Shown here: in pieces, positions 36,842 to 46,980 of the stretch
Layout: each line of letters begins with the position of its first letter
How positions within the stretch are numbered: position 1 is the stretch's first letter
Source: an uncultured Blastocatellia bacterium
GTDB taxonomy: Bacteria; Acidobacteriota; Blastocatellia; Chloracidobacteriales; Chloracidobacteriaceae
Length of the DNA: 64,000 nt
Direction: 5' to 3'
Assembly: GCA_937934745.1 (NCBI GenBank)
Contig: CALGZC010000004.1
Location: 62,001-126,000 of the forward strand
Made by a program: the position numbers and the translations under genes
Notes under the pieces: model-generated
Database searches by the model: none
Told to the model about the DNA's origin: nothing
The model's input: the letters and a program-made list of their open reading frames with translations, nothing else

Positions 36842-38815
36842 CTACCTGCGCAGCATCTGGGCCAGCTCCGCAGCAGTTGGCCGCTCGGTCGGACGCTTGG
36901 CCAGGGCTGCATTGATGGCGTTGACCAGCGCCATCGGCGCATCCGGCCGCCAGTCCCGAATCGGCGTTGGTGTTGTGTGCAGAATAGCGTTAAGTACTTC
37001 GTAATATGACTTACCGTCGAAAGGCAGTCGGCCGGTTGTCATCTCGTAGAGCACAATCCCAAGCGAAAACACGTCGCTTGCCAGTAAGGCGTGAGTATCA
37101 TTTGCGGCTTGCTCTGGGGACATATACGTGACCGTCCCCACCAGAACCCCGGTTTCGGTAATGTCCGAAACTGCGTAGAGGTGTTCGTCTGAGGCTGACA
37201 GGGGGGCATACTCCAGGCCGGCATCCAGTTTGGCAAGCCCAAAGTCAATGATGCGAACGTTACCTGCCGTGTCGAGTTGCAAGTTGGACGGCTTAATGTC
37301 GCGGTGCACCACACCGCCGGCGTGGGCAGCCGCCAACCCTTCGGCCGCTTGCGCCCCAATGCGGCACACTTCGGCGCAGGGAAACCGTCCCCGCTCGCGT
37401 AAATACTGCGCAATCGTTTGGCCGCGAACGTATTCCATGACCAGGTAGGGCACGCCGTCAACCTCTCCAATCTCGTACAGTGTGGCGATGTTGGGGTGGT
37501 TCAGATTTGACACCATGCGCGCCTCGCGCAGAAAACGCCGGCGAGTTTCCGACTGATTGGCATAGCGGGCCTTGAGGACCTTGATGGCAACCTTGCGCCC
37601 CAGTTCGGCGTCCCGTGCCAGAAAGACATCGCCCATGCCACCGCCGCCCAGGCGCTCGATGACCTCGAAGCGCCCGAAGCGCAGCGGTACAGGTGCTGCT
37701 TCCAGGTGCAACGGGCGGGTGGATTCCTGCGAACCCGTCCGCGACGGTGCCGGAATTTCAATCGTCGGTGGAATGGCGGCCTGTTCGCTGCCGCTGCCGC
37801 TTCGGCCCGGGCGGAGCACGATCGTCAGAAAGCGCCGTGAAAACCAGCGCGGGGTTCCGTCGGCTTCGAGGAGGATATACCCGGCGCGTTTGAAATCTTC
37901 AAATACGTAGGTGTGTTCCCGCAGCAGTGGCTGACCGGACGCCAGCATCTGGCAGACAGCTCGTTCATCGGTTGAGAAATGCTCCCACAGGTAGCGAAAG
38001 TGACCGCGTACCTCATCATCAAAGGCTTCTTCAACAGCTCTGAGGTCAAGACGACCGTGTTCCTGGAGCTGTTCAAAGTAAATCGAACAGGCGATTTGCA
38101 GATAGAACGGAAAATTACCGCTCAACTGCCGAATGTCATCGGCGTAGGGTGCCAGCGGGATGCCGGCCGCTTCCGATGGCCGGACGATCAGGTCGGTCGC
38201 TTCTTCATCAGGAAACGCACGCAGATAGATGTTTGTAAAGATGTTGAAAAACGGGGAGTCGGCAATTTGATCGGCGTGGCACAACTCCTGTAGGTCGCGC
38301 CCAGACGAGGTTACGTATGCCACCTCATAGTTGTTGGCCAGCGAACGTAGGAAAGCAAAGAAGTCCGCTGAAAAAGCGCGGTTTGACGTCAGAATGTCAA
38401 ACTCGTCAAACACGGCGATGAGCTTACGGTGCGTTGTCCGTAAGGCGTCAAGCGCCGCCTGAACGCCGTCGAAGCTCCGTTTATGGCTGGGAGGCAGTGC
38501 AGCGTTGCGTTCGATTTCCGCAAGCCAAGCGTCCAGAAAGTCGTCTAGTGTAATCCGGCGCCACTGCTGCAAGTCAAAAAACACAAAGACGTACTCTTCT
38601 GGCCGCGGCAAATACTGCTCGCGGACGACCGGCGCGCACAGGTAATTCAACAGGGATGATTTACCGATGCGGCGGTCGCCGACAATGGCAATGGATTGCG
38701 GCCGTCCTGCCCCTAAGCGGGAGAAAATCCGCGCAACTTCACGGCGGCGTCCATAAAACTGCGCCGGATCGCGGATGGCAACTCGATTAAGGTACGGGTT
38801 GGTTGTTTGCGGCAT
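36842..38815 (-). CDS. AAA/STAND-type ATPase fused to a C-terminal Ser/Thr protein kinase
   Basis: The protein has 657 residues. The N-terminal half (about 20-340) is a P-loop ATPase of the ORC/STAND-like type: Walker A GDRRIGKSSLL, Walker B LIAVFDEFD, then a winged-helix-like region. Residues about 385-657 are a complete Hanks kinase: GGGGMGDVFLARD, VAIKVLK, HRDIKPSNL, DFGLAKL, GTVTYMSPEQA. The domain order is the reverse of the common kinase-then-STAND arrangement. It has no membrane helix, so it is cytoplasmic. It lies 21 bases after ldh on the same strand and is probably co-transcribed with it. Confidence 0.9.
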   Translation of the reverse strand: MPQTTNPYLNRVAIRDPAQFYGRRREVARIFSRLGAGRPQSIAIVGDRRIGKSSLLNYLCAPVVREQYLPRPEEYVFVFFDLQQWRRITLDDFLDAWLAEIERNAALPPSHKRSFDGVQAALDALRTTHRKLIAVFDEFDILTSNRAFSADFFAFLRSLANNYEVAYVTSSGRDLQELCHADQIADSPFFNIFTNIYLRAFPDEEATDLIVRPSEAAGIPLAPYADDIRQLSGNFPFYLQIACSIYFEQLQEHGRLDLRAVEEAFDDEVRGHFRYLWEHFSTDERAVCQMLASGQPLLREHTYVFEDFKRAGYILLEADGTPRWFSRRFLTIVLRPGRSGSGSEQAAIPPTIEIPAPSRTGSQESTRPLHLEAAPVPLRFGRFEVIERLGGGGMGDVFLARDAELGRKVAIKVLKARYANQSETRRRFLREARMVSNLNHPNIATLYEIGEVDGVPYLVMEYVRGQTIAQYLRERGRFPCAEVCRIGAQAAEGLAAAHAGGVVHRDIKPSNLQLDTAGNVRIIDFGLAKLDAGLEYAPLSASDEHLYAVSDITETGVLVGTVTYMSPEQAANDTHALLASDVFSLGIVLYEMTTGRLPFDGKSYYEVLNAILHTTPTPIRDWRPDAPMALVNAINAALAKRPTERPTAAELAQMLRR

Positions 38816-38836
38816 ACCTGGTCGGTCCGTGGCACG

Positions 38837-39799
38837 TCATCCTACCAATGGCGTGATGGGGAGCGCCTCCCCGATGGACTTCCGCAAGACATCTGCCGAG
38901 TGGCGCAGCGCGGCGACTTCGGCTTCGTCCAGGGCAGGAAGGATACTGGCCTCAAGCCCGGTTTGACCAACAATGCTGGGCAAGCTCAAGCAAACATCTG
39001 ACAGTCCGTATTCGCCCTGCAAGCGGACACTTACCGGCAAAACACTGCGCTGGTCATCGAGAATTGTCCGCGCCAGCCGCGCAATGACCAGTCCGATGGC
39101 CAGGTTAGTGTAGCCTTTGCGCTCAATGATGTCGTAGGCGCTGCGGCGTGTTCGCTCGAATATGGCGTCGAGCGCCGGGCGGTCGTAGGGGCGACCGTTG
39201 ATGACGCTGCCGACCAGCCGCAGTCCACCGATGCGCGCGTCGCTCCAGACCGGAAACTCGGTATCGCCATGCTCGCCAAGGATGTAAGCATGTACCGAGC
39301 GAGGGTCTACACCGTAGTATTCGCCAAGCAGGCTGCGAAAGCGCGCCGTGTCGAGCATAGTGCCCGTTCCAATAATGCGCTGCGCCGGCCGCATCGAAAG
39401 CGCCTGCGCCACATAGGTCAGCACGTCCACTGGATTCGTGGCAATGATCAACAGCGCCTGTGGCGCGTGACGATCTAGCTCTGCCAGGATCGCACGAAAC
39501 ACGGCAACGTTACGCTCCATCAGGTTCAAGCGCGTTTCACCGGGTTGTTGTCTAACCCCGGCGGCGATGACGACGACCTGCGCTTCCGCCAGGTCGGCGT
39601 AACTGCCGACACGCACCCGCGTCGGGCCGGCAAACGTTTGCCCGTGCATGAGGTCAAGGGCCTCACCCTCCGCACGGCGTTCATCTTTATCCAGTAAAAT
39701 GATGTCGCTCGCGACACGCTGCATAAAAAGCGCGTATGCCGCCGCGACGCCAACGTTCCCCGTGCCGATGAGGCCGATGACTCGCTTCTGGATGACCAT
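38837..39799 (-). CDS. ldh: L-lactate dehydrogenase (LDH/MDH family)
   Basis: The protein has 320 residues: NAD motif IGLIGTGNVGVAAAYAL, substrate loop AAGVRQQPGETRLNL, TNPVDVLTYVA, and the catalytic loop ILGEHGDTEFPVWS with His. The loop residue before PGETR is Gln, as in lactate dehydrogenases (Arg would indicate malate). It interconverts pyruvate and L-lactate. It is followed closely by the ATPase-kinase gene. Malate dehydrogenase remains a minor alternative. Confidence 0.87.
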   Translation of the reverse strand: MVIQKRVIGLIGTGNVGVAAAYALFMQRVASDIILLDKDERRAEGEALDLMHGQTFAGPTRVRVGSYADLAEAQVVVIAAGVRQQPGETRLNLMERNVAVFRAILAELDRHAPQALLIIATNPVDVLTYVAQALSMRPAQRIIGTGTMLDTARFRSLLGEYYGVDPRSVHAYILGEHGDTEFPVWSDARIGGLRLVGSVINGRPYDRPALDAIFERTRRSAYDIIERKGYTNLAIGLVIARLARTILDDQRSVLPVSVRLQGEYGLSDVCLSLPSIVGQTGLEASILPALDEAEVAALRHSADVLRKSIGEALPITPLVG

Positions 39800-40943
39800 C
39801 GCTTGACTCCTTCACTCCTGCCGTCTTGCTGTCAGCAAGCATACATTGTGCCTCGGTAAAAGCTAGGCATCCCAACAAAACCAAGGCGCTTGCTGATTGG
39901 GGCTCCCACCTGACGAGCGCGACTTCCCCCTCCTCCGCCATAGGTGGCACGTATGCTCGGACTTCTTACAGGCCTCTGCGCCAACATTTCCGCGCGCTCC
40001 TGCGTGGCAGGTTTGGAACGGCCATCACTCCGGCGCAACGGTTAGCTTGCCCACGGCCGACATCGCGCCCAAGGACCACCACGTTGCTCATGCGAAGAAC
40101 GCATGTCTGAAACCCGGTGGCGACCGCAAAATCCGGGCAGACTACTGGTAATCTTCCGTGCTATGTTCTACAGCTGTGGCATCGGCAGGCAATCGAGCCA
40201 GCGCTGACTACCGAACAACAGCGGTCTTACAACAGCAGCGCGCCCCAGGCGCCGAATGAGTACGTCGGCATTGGCTTCGAAGCTGTCGTCTCCGAGTTTC
40301 AGAAAACTGCCCTGAGCTGGAAGTCAAATGGACCTTCGGGCAGACCTACAACCTCAACCTGCGGGGCGCAGGACCGGGCAGCTTGACCTACTCTGACAGC
40401 GGCTTGGTTTTGCCGAAGGCGGCCCATGCGGCCGACTACCGGCGCAGAGTGGGCATGCGAGCGATCTTCAGGAAAAGCACCGTTCATCCAAATTGCCGCG
40501 TTTGCGCAGCCGCTCATCAAACGCCGGCTGTACCCATTGGGCAAATGATTCTCCGGCAAGCAGGACTTTGACTTTGTTCACCCCGGACGTGTCGTTTTAC
40601 CCGCCCCGGCACATGTTATTGTCATCGCTGACAAGATTCCCAATACAAGATTTCCAACTATCCGTCCGACGGCAAAAGCAGGCTGGTTTTGAACATGGCT
40701 TCTTCTTTGGTGCCAATGCCAACAGTTCTCATCGCCAGGATGACGACGATGTGTGCCGTCCATCCCCGTCTGTGCCCGAGCCGGCAGTCGGTGCACCTTG
40801 ATAACGGTGAGCTTGGATGACATTGGCTTGACAACCAGGAAGTGCTCGCCGCCGTTGTGCAGATTTGCTTTGACAGCCTGTAGGAGAACCGGTAACCTTG
40901 TGGACTTACTGTCGCGTCGTCGGCTTGGTGACGGGCGGCCTAC
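39800..40943. other. Long spacer without recognisable genes
   Basis: About 1.1 kb between ldh and tRNA-Val. All open frames are short, overlap each other and resemble no family I know. Base composition is less GC-rich than the neighbours. It may be remnants of lost genes, possibly with the ldh promoter at the left end. No inverted-repeat ends or target duplications of a mobile element are visible. Confidence 0.5.
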
Positions 40944-41018
<75 letters not shown>

Positions 41019-41122
41019 TAGTCTCCTTGTCTGCCACCCAAGCCGACGGCGCGGCTTTGTCTGTAGGCGTCCGTGTGTTGACGAAGTCAGGTCTCTGAAG
41101 GCATGTCAGTTACTTGAAAGGT

Positions 41123-43054
41123 ATGGAGTCATCAGCTGTCCAATCCGCCGCCAATGCCGGTTTGACGGCCCTGCGCGTGTTGCAGACACGCGATGCCGCT
41201 GCCGCCAAACGCGCCATTGCGGCGCGCGTCAACGGCGTGTTGTGTGATCTGAGTTGCCTGGTGTCGGAAACCGATACCGTCGAGCCGGTGCTGCCCGAAG
41301 ATGCTGACGCGCTGGAGATTTACCGTCACTCGACGGCCCACCTCCTAGCTGCCGCCGTTCTCGATCTCTTCCCAGATACGAAGTTGGGCGCCGGACCGGC
41401 GCTCAAAGACGACCCAAAGGGTGGATTTTACTACGACTTTTTGCAGGAAAAGCCCTTCACCCCGAACGATCTGGCACGCATTGAAAAACGCATGCGCGAG
41501 CTTGTCAAACGCAACGTCCCATTCCGGCGGATTGAAATGTCGCGCGACGAAGCTCTGCAAAAGTTCAGTGCCGACGAACTCAAGTGTTACTTCATTAGTG
41601 AGAAGGGCGGTGAAAACCCAAGTTTTTACACCCTTGGCGACCGGTTTATTGACTTCTGCCGCGGTCCGCACGTACCCAGTGCAGGGTGCATCAAGGCCTT
41701 TAAGCTGCTTTCGGTGGCCGGCGCTTACTGGCTGGGGGACGAAAAGCAACCTCAGATGCAGCGCATCTACGGTACATCCTTTTTCACGCAGGAAGAGCTT
41801 GACGCCTGGCTTCAGCAGCGAGAAGAAGCGGCCAAGCGCGACCACCGCAAACTCGGTAGGGAGCTTGACCTGTTCAGCTTTACCGAGGAAGTCGGCAGCG
41901 GTTTAGTATTGTTTCATCCTAAAGGGGCACTGATATTGCACCTGCTGCAAGAGTTCCTCTACGGCGAGTTGTTAGCCCGGGGCTATGACCTGGTGCGCAC
42001 GCCGCACATTGCGTCCAGTCGCTTGTGGGAAACGTCAGGACATACGGCTAAGTATCGCGGCGATATGTATCCCGCGATGCAATTTGAAGAAGAATCGGTT
42101 GAGTATCAACTCAAGCCGATGAACTGCCCGTTTCACATTCAGATTTACAAATCACAGCCGCGCAGTTACCGGGAGCTGCCGCTGCGTTATGCCGAAATGG
42201 GGACGGTGTATCGCTATGAGCGGTCAGGTGTGCAGCACGGCCTATTGCGGGTGCGTGGCTTTACACAAGACGATGCGCACCTGTTTTGCACCCCGGAAAC
42301 GCTTGAGGCAGAGATCGTCGGTTGCCTGGACTTCGCCCAGAAGGTGTATGCGACGTTTGGCTTCGACTACAAGGTTGAGCTTTCTGTCCGTGATGCGCAG
42401 GATCAAACCAAATACCTCGGCAGCGACGACGTGTGGGCGCTGGCGGAAGCTGCGCTGACCAAGGCGCTGGACAGGCTAGGTCTTGCTTACACACGCGTCG
42501 AAGGTGAGGCCGCCTTCTACGGTCCGAAGATTGATATCAAGGTCATTGACGCTATCCGGCGCACGTGGCAGTTGGCGACGATTCAGGTAGACTTCAACCT
42601 CCCGCAGCGCTTTGGGCTGGAGTACATTGGCGCAGACAACCAGCCGCACATGCCGATTATGGTTCACCGCGCCATTCTGGGATCGCTGGAGCGGTTCTTT
42701 GGGCTGCTGATTGAACATTTCGGCGGCAAGTTTCCGGTTTGGCTGTCGCCGGTGCAGGTCGCCGTCCTTCCGATTGCCGACCGGCTGAACGAGCAGGCGG
42801 CGGCTGTTGCTCGGCGCTTGCGGGCAGCCGGGCTGCGCGTGGAAGTGGACGCACGCAGCGAAACAATCGGCGCCAAGATTCGGCAAGCGCAACTGCGCAA
42901 GGTCCCCTACATGATTATTTTTGGGGACCGGGAAGCTGAAACCGGGGACGTGGCGGTTCGGACACGGAGCGAAGGTGATATCGGTACGCTACCCCTGGAT
43001 GCGTTTTTGGCGCGCATTACCCATGAGGTGCAACAGCGCCTCCCGACACCGTAA
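41123..43054 (+). CDS. thrS: Threonyl-tRNA synthetase
   Basis: The protein has 643 residues. A TGS domain (about 1-60) is followed by the editing domain ([16 protein letters not shown], then YYDF, FCRGPHV) and the class II catalytic core with zinc ligands in [10 protein letters not shown] and MVHRAILGS, plus RYEMG-type and [10 protein letters not shown] motifs. The C-terminal anticodon domain ends with [19 protein letters not shown]. The ATG at 41123 follows a GAAAGG site; an in-frame TTG at 41114 is possible. The gene heads the classical thrS-infC-rpmI-rplT order. Confidence 0.96.
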   Translation: MESSAVQSAANAGLTALRVLQTRDAAAAKRAIAARVNGVLCDLSCLVSETDTVEPVLPEDADALEIYRHSTAHLLAAAVLDLFPDTKLGAGPALKDDPKGGFYYDFLQEKPFTPNDLARIEKRMRELVKRNVPFRRIEMSRDEALQKFSADELKCYFISEKGGENPSFYTLGDRFIDFCRGPHVPSAGCIKAFKLLSVAGAYWLGDEKQPQMQRIYGTSFFTQEELDAWLQQREEAAKRDHRKLGRELDLFSFTEEVGSGLVLFHPKGALILHLLQEFLYGELLARGYDLVRTPHIASSRLWETSGHTAKYRGDMYPAMQFEEESVEYQLKPMNCPFHIQIYKSQPRSYRELPLRYAEMGTVYRYERSGVQHGLLRVRGFTQDDAHLFCTPETLEAEIVGCLDFAQKVYATFGFDYKVELSVRDAQDQTKYLGSDDVWALAEAALTKALDRLGLAYTRVEGEAAFYGPKIDIKVIDAIRRTWQLATIQVDFNLPQRFGLEYIGADNQPHMPIMVHRAILGSLERFFGLLIEHFGGKFPVWLSPVQVAVLPIADRLNEQAAAVARRLRAAGLRVEVDARSETIGAKIRQAQLRKVPYMIIFGDREAETGDVAVRTRSEGDIGTLPLDAFLARITHEVQQRLPTP

Positions 43055-43122
43055 TCCAATCGCCGCGCGCAGTGCGTGGCGCAACCAAAACCGGCATGGT
43101 CTCATGTGGACGTTGCCCTAGC

Positions 43123-43139
43123 AAAGGAGTTGTCGTATC
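43123..43139 (+). promoter_or_regulatory. Shine-Dalgarno site that selects an ATC start for infC
   Basis: AAAGGAG (43123-43129) lies 7 bases before an in-frame ATC (43137-43139). The only standard in-frame start nearby is a GTG at 43182, which has no ribosome site. infC is the textbook gene with a non-standard start (AUU in E. coli) used for autoregulation by IF-3. Confidence 0.65.
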
Positions 43140-43679
43140 GCCGTCTCACCGAATCGAAGTGCCCGCGACCGCGGCCCACAGGTGCCCACGAACGAGCGGA
43201 TTCGCCACCGTGAAGTGCGAGTTATAGATGAAGAAGGCCGTCAACTCGGCATTATGCCGCCCCACGAAGCACTGGCGATTGCCCGGGAACGGGGTTTAGA
43301 CCTTGTGGAAGTCGCGCCCCAAGCCAACCCGCCGGTCTGCCGTATCATTGACTACGGCAAGTGGCAGTATGAACAAAAGAAGAAGCAACACGAAGCCAAG
43401 AAAAAACAGACCGTCATTTCAGTCAAGGAAATTAAGCTGCGACCAGCAATTGGAGACCACGACTATGAGTTCAAGAAAAACAATGCCATCCGGGCGCTGG
43501 AGGACGGTGATAAAGTAAAGGCTTCGGTGCGCTTCATTGGGCGCGAAATTACGCACCGGGAACTGGGCGAACGTGTGTTGGCCCGTCTCGAAAAGGACCT
43601 TGCGCACATCGCGACCGTGGAGGTTCGCCCCAAGATGGAAGGGATGACGATGTTTGTGATCTTTGCGCCGAAGAAATAG
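43137..43679 (+). CDS. infC: Translation initiation factor IF-3
   Basis: IF-3 binds the 30S subunit, keeps subunits apart and checks the start codon. From the ATC at 43137 the protein has 180 residues, giving the short pre-domain ([18 protein letters not shown]) that precedes [15 protein letters not shown] in many homologues. The N-domain has [24 protein letters not shown] Lys-rich linker ([11 protein letters not shown]) leads to the C-domain ([24 protein letters not shown]). If the GTG at 43182 were used the protein would have 165 residues. Identity is certain; the start is inferred from the ribosome site. Confidence 0.93.
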   Translation: MAVSPNRSARDRGPQVPTNERIRHREVRVIDEEGRQLGIMPPHEALAIARERGLDLVEVAPQANPPVCRIIDYGKWQYEQKKKQHEAKKKQTVISVKEIKLRPAIGDHDYEFKKNNAIRALEDGDKVKASVRFIGREITHRELGERVLARLEKDLAHIATVEVRPKMEGMTMFVIFAPKK

Positions 43680-43785
43680 GCCGGCGGCCCGGTGGTGATG
43701 GCAGGTTCCCACCCCTCCTTGGACGAACGCCCTTGCTGGTAGGTATTCGACGGTAGGTTCTTATGAAGGAGTATGCACTCAGGTT

Positions 43786-43986
43786 ATGCCTAAACTGAAG
43801 ACCCACAAAGGTGCTGCCAAGCGGTTTCGCTCCACGGCAAACGGACGGTTCAAGCGCGGCCACTCACACTGCCGCCATCTGTTGACGAAAAAATCACCCA
43901 AGCGACGCCGCCGTCTTGACCTTGACACGTATGTATCACCGGCGGATGAAGCAACCGTACGGCGCATGCTGCCCTACGGAAACTAA
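43786..43986 (+). CDS. rpmI: 50S ribosomal protein L35
   Basis: The 66-residue basic protein [20 protein letters not shown] is a clear L35, ending with a [11 protein letters not shown] segment. The nearest good ribosome site (GAAGGAG) is about 14 bases upstream, longer than ideal. In some bacteria L20 represses this operon by binding structured RNA in this spacer, so the odd spacing may reflect folding. It is the third gene of the thrS-infC-rpmI-rplT run. Confidence 0.96.
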   Translation: MPKLKTHKGAAKRFRSTANGRFKRGHSHCRHLLTKKSPKRRRRLDLDTYVSPADEATVRRMLPYGN

Positions 43987-44026
43987 ATAGAGACCGAAGT
44001 TTTTGTTCAAGGAGTTTGGCTACGCT

Positions 44027-44383
44027 ATGCCCCGTGCAAAACGTGGAAATAAGCGATTACAGCGGCGTAAGAAGATTCTGAAGCTGGCCAAGGGTTACAA
44101 GATGACGAAAAGCAAACTGTACCGTTCGGCGAAGGAATCGGTCGAACGGGCGTTGAAGTTTGCCTACATTGGCCGTCGCATCAAGAAGCGCGACTATCGC
44201 GCCTTGTGGATTGTCCGCATTAATGCCGCCGCACGACGAAATGGATTGAGCTACAGCCGGTTCATGTACGGCCTCAAAAAGGCCGGCGTGGCGCTTGACC
44301 GTAAAATGTTGGCTAACCTGGCGACACTCGATGAACCAAGCTTTGCCGGCCTTGTCGCACAGGTCAAACAGGCGCTTGCGTGA
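44027..44383 (+). CDS. rplT: 50S ribosomal protein L20
   Basis: The 118-residue protein starts [20 protein letters not shown]; the ATG at 44027 follows an AAGGAG site at about 44009. It has the L20 core ([39 protein letters not shown]). It binds 23S rRNA early in 50S assembly and, by family, can repress its own operon. It is the last gene of the operon; a hairpin lies just past the stop. Confidence 0.97.
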   Translation: MPRAKRGNKRLQRRKKILKLAKGYKMTKSKLYRSAKESVERALKFAYIGRRIKKRDYRALWIVRINAAARRNGLSYSRFMYGLKKAGVALDRKMLANLATLDEPSFAGLVAQVKQALA

Positions 44384-44393
44384 AGCCGAGCAG

Positions 44394-44424
44394 GTGACCC
44401 TGCCGTTCATTCCGGTAAGGTCAC
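44394..44424 (+). other. Stable hairpin after rplT
   Basis: GTGACC-TGCCG pairs with CGGTA-GGTCAC around a 7-base loop, with one bulge on each side. There is no T-run after it, so it is not a standard intrinsic terminator. It could stabilise the 3' end of the rplT message. Confidence 0.45.
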
Positions 44425-44512
44425 GCGCATATGTCCTGCAGCAACGCAGTTCACGACGGTTGGCAGTCCGGTTGCCGTTTGCGCCGTGAGCCGGGACGCA
44501 CTGCCAATCGAA

Positions 44513-44962
44513 TCAACCGTCTTTGCGAACGCTGGCAGCCAAGCGGTTCGTAATGGCGACAAACTGCATCCGTAGTGATGACAGTGTATCTTGAAGCTGA
44601 CGTTCTTCCGCCGGCGCCAAATTGCCCTTCGTTTTCTCGACCAGCATCGCGAGAATGTCAATGTAATGTCGCCCGGCCTCAATGTCAGGGGGCATGCGTC
44701 CGTACTGTGGGTGCTCGATCATTCCAAGCATCACCATGGCGTTGGTCGCCAACTCGAGAACGAAATCGCTAAACAACGGGTCTTCCTTAGGTGTCGCCAG
44801 CTCGGTCGAAGCACGACTCGGCGGCGGTGCTGGTGCTGCATCCGGCGTTGTTGATGACCTATCTTCCAACTCGGTGCGTTCAACGTCCGTCCGCAGGGTT
44901 CCATCGGGATTAAACAATCGGCGATCACTGACTTTGAATGACGAAGGTGCTTCTTCACTCAT
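44513..44962 (-). CDS. DUF1844 domain protein
   Basis: The protein has 149 residues from the ATG at 44962. A variable acidic, Ala/Pro-rich N-terminal 65 residues lead to the conserved DUF1844 core: FSDFVLELATNAMVMLGMIEHP, then DIEAGRHYIDILAMLVEKTKGNL and ERQLQDTLSSLRMQFV. The core is all helical. The function of the family is not known; it is common in Acidobacteriota and deltaproteobacterial lineages. Confidence 0.85.
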   Translation of the reverse strand: MSEEAPSSFKVSDRRLFNPDGTLRTDVERTELEDRSSTTPDAAPAPPPSRASTELATPKEDPLFSDFVLELATNAMVMLGMIEHPQYGRMPPDIEAGRHYIDILAMLVEKTKGNLAPAEERQLQDTLSSLRMQFVAITNRLAASVRKDG

Positions 44963-45192
44963 GGGGAACAACTCTCCACGTTAGCAACAAAAACAACGCC
45001 ATCAAATCGTGCCCAGAGAGCCGCCTGGCGGCTTTGGGCTGGGATAACCGGCACCGCGGCCACAGTCAACATGGCCGGAAAACGCGGTTGAAGGCGAAGT
45101 CGGGCGAGCAGGACGTACCTGCTGATATAGCTCGGTTGGACGGTCGGAGCGCCCGGCAAGCGCCCCGACCAACCGGGGCTATGGTACGGACG

Positions 45193-45837
45193 CTACGATG
45201 CGTACTTGACACTACAACCATACGGCTTGGTCGTCGGCATGGCAACCGGCTTCCCAGCCATCGCCTGGTCAAGCGCGGCTTCGACATAGTTGACCTTAGC
45301 CTTTTCCTTGGCATCGGTGGACACTGAGTCGTCAATTGCTCCTTGGTAGATCAGGTTGCCCTGCGGATCGATGACAAACATGTGGGGCGTCGTTTTCGCA
45401 CCGTATGCTTTCCCAATCGTGCCATCGGTATCAATCAGGTACGCCGTCGGGGCAGCGTTACGCTCCTTGATTTTGGCGTTGATCTCGTCCGGTGTGAAGT
45501 AACCCTGTTTGCCGACGGCAGAAGAGTTAATCGAGAGCCAAATCACACCCTTGGCGGTGTATTTCCGCTGGAGCGCCTGCATGTTACCGCTTTTGTAGTG
45601 GCGTACAACGAAGGGGCAGTCAAAGTTGACCCACTCTAGCACAACAAACTTGCCTTTGAAGTCGCTGAGGGAATGTTTCTTACCGTTGCTATCCACGGCG
45701 GTGAAGGGTGGTGCCGGCGCTCCGATCTTCGTTTCGACCGTGGCTGTTGCCGTCTTTGCCGCAGTGCACGCCGCAACGAGGAACGCCGCAACGAGCGCAC
45801 AGAGCACCGATGCACGTTTGAATGTCAGGTTCATCAT
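45193..45837 (-). CDS. Lipoprotein redoxin (AhpC/TSA, peroxiredoxin-like)
   Basis: The protein has 214 residues. The signal ends in a lipobox (AFLVAACTAA), so Cys would carry the lipid. The thioredoxin-fold part has APPFTAVDSNGKKHSL, WVNFDCPFVVRHYKSG (one Cys in the DCPF motif), TAYLIDTDG, TTPHMFVIDPQG. This is the PRX-like subgroup found as stand-alone proteins, not a CXXC thioredoxin. It probably reduces peroxides or oxidised thiols at the cell envelope. Confidence 0.85.
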   Translation of the reverse strand: MMNLTFKRASVLCALVAAFLVAACTAAKTATATVETKIGAPAPPFTAVDSNGKKHSLSDFKGKFVVLEWVNFDCPFVVRHYKSGNMQALQRKYTAKGVIWLSINSSAVGKQGYFTPDEINAKIKERNAAPTAYLIDTDGTIGKAYGAKTTPHMFVIDPQGNLIYQGAIDDSVSTDAKEKAKVNYVEAALDQAMAGKPVAMPTTKPYGCSVKYAS

Positions 45838-46048
45838 TAGTTACCTCAAACTCAGGTTGGCCGCAGGCAAGCCAGTACACTGCTTGCCGGGGCGTCGTCC
45901 ACCTGGGGACGACCGCAAAACGTGGGCGCATTGTAGTTTGACAAAACGCATCTGACGACGTTTTTTCGCAGGCGACACCATCAGCACCGGCTTGAATCGC
46001 GACTGAAACTTCGGCAACGTAGTATCTGCGTACGGTTGTATTTGTGCC

Positions 46049-46966
46049 ATGGCCATCAATTCTCACGTCAAGCCTTCTCGACTTCATCGTGTCCCAACTG
46101 GAGTGCCGGTCAGGCTTGACTTTTTCTACCGCATTGGACTGACAGCCCGCCGCATTTTCCCGGCCATTGCCGACCTAGCCAGTAACGAGGTGTACGTTTC
46201 TGCTTCGGCAATTGCGTTCAACGCCTTGTTAGCGCTGTATCCCTTTCTGCTATTGGTTTTGCTAACCTGCCGAGAGGTCTTGCACTGGAACGCCGGTGTG
46301 GAGACGACCTTCTTCTTGCTGAAGGCGGCCTACCTGCCTGTGGCAGAAGATTTCATCGTCCGTAACTTGCGGGTCGTTCTGGACGAGCATGTCAACGGCG
46401 GTGTCGCTTTGTTTTCTATCGTGGCGCTGATTTTTGCGAGCGCGGGGATTTTCACCCCCCTAGAACTTGCGCTCAACCGCGCTTGGCGGGTCAGATGTCG
46501 CCGCAGCGGCTGGAAAAGTCAGTTGCTGGCCATGGGACTGGTACCTGTGTGCGGCGCTTGTTTTCTGGCAATTATCGCCCTGACGGCCGGTATACAGTGG
46601 TTGGCAACGCACATCTTTGGGCAAGTCGGCAGTGGGCGCATCGCGGCGCTGGCTGCCCTGGTCGGGGCCAAGGTCCTGTCACTGCCCATCACCATTGGCG
46701 TGCTCTTTGGGTTGTACATGGTGTTGCCGAGTGAGCGTCCGGTGGCCCGGCGTGTGCTGCCGATGGCGGTGTGGATCGGTTTGCTCTGGGAAGCAGCCCA
46801 TTACATCTTTGTTGCCTGCCTGCCGGTGCTGGATTTTCGGAAGACCTACGGCCCCTTCTACGTCACCGTATCGCTGGTGATGTGGGCGTTTGTGTCGTCC
46901 CTGTTGCTTTTGCTTGGGGCGAATCTGGCGGCGCTCGATGTCGCGTCTGAGAGCTCGGCCGGGTGA
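46049..46966 (+). CDS. YihY/BrkB-family integral membrane protein
   Basis: The 305-residue protein has six predicted helices and the family blocks [40 protein letters not shown] and [31 protein letters not shown]. Once thought to be ribonuclease BN; the actual role (perhaps transport) is unclear. Its stop overlaps the region just before aroC, so the two are probably co-transcribed. Confidence 0.9.
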   Translation: MAINSHVKPSRLHRVPTGVPVRLDFFYRIGLTARRIFPAIADLASNEVYVSASAIAFNALLALYPFLLLVLLTCREVLHWNAGVETTFFLLKAAYLPVAEDFIVRNLRVVLDEHVNGGVALFSIVALIFASAGIFTPLELALNRAWRVRCRRSGWKSQLLAMGLVPVCGACFLAIIALTAGIQWLATHIFGQVGSGRIAALAALVGAKVLSLPITIGVLFGLYMVLPSERPVARRVLPMAVWIGLLWEAAHYIFVACLPVLDFRKTYGPFYVTVSLVMWAFVSSLLLLLGANLAALDVASESSAG

Positions 46967-46980
46967 GAGAGGACATGGCT

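Noticed and set aside
39800-40943. Insertion sequence remnant
   Set aside because: I found no terminal inverted repeats, target duplication or transposase-like motif.
41019-41122. T-box leader for thrS
   Set aside because: The spacer is only about 100 bases after tRNA-Val and I see no T-box sequence or terminator hairpin.
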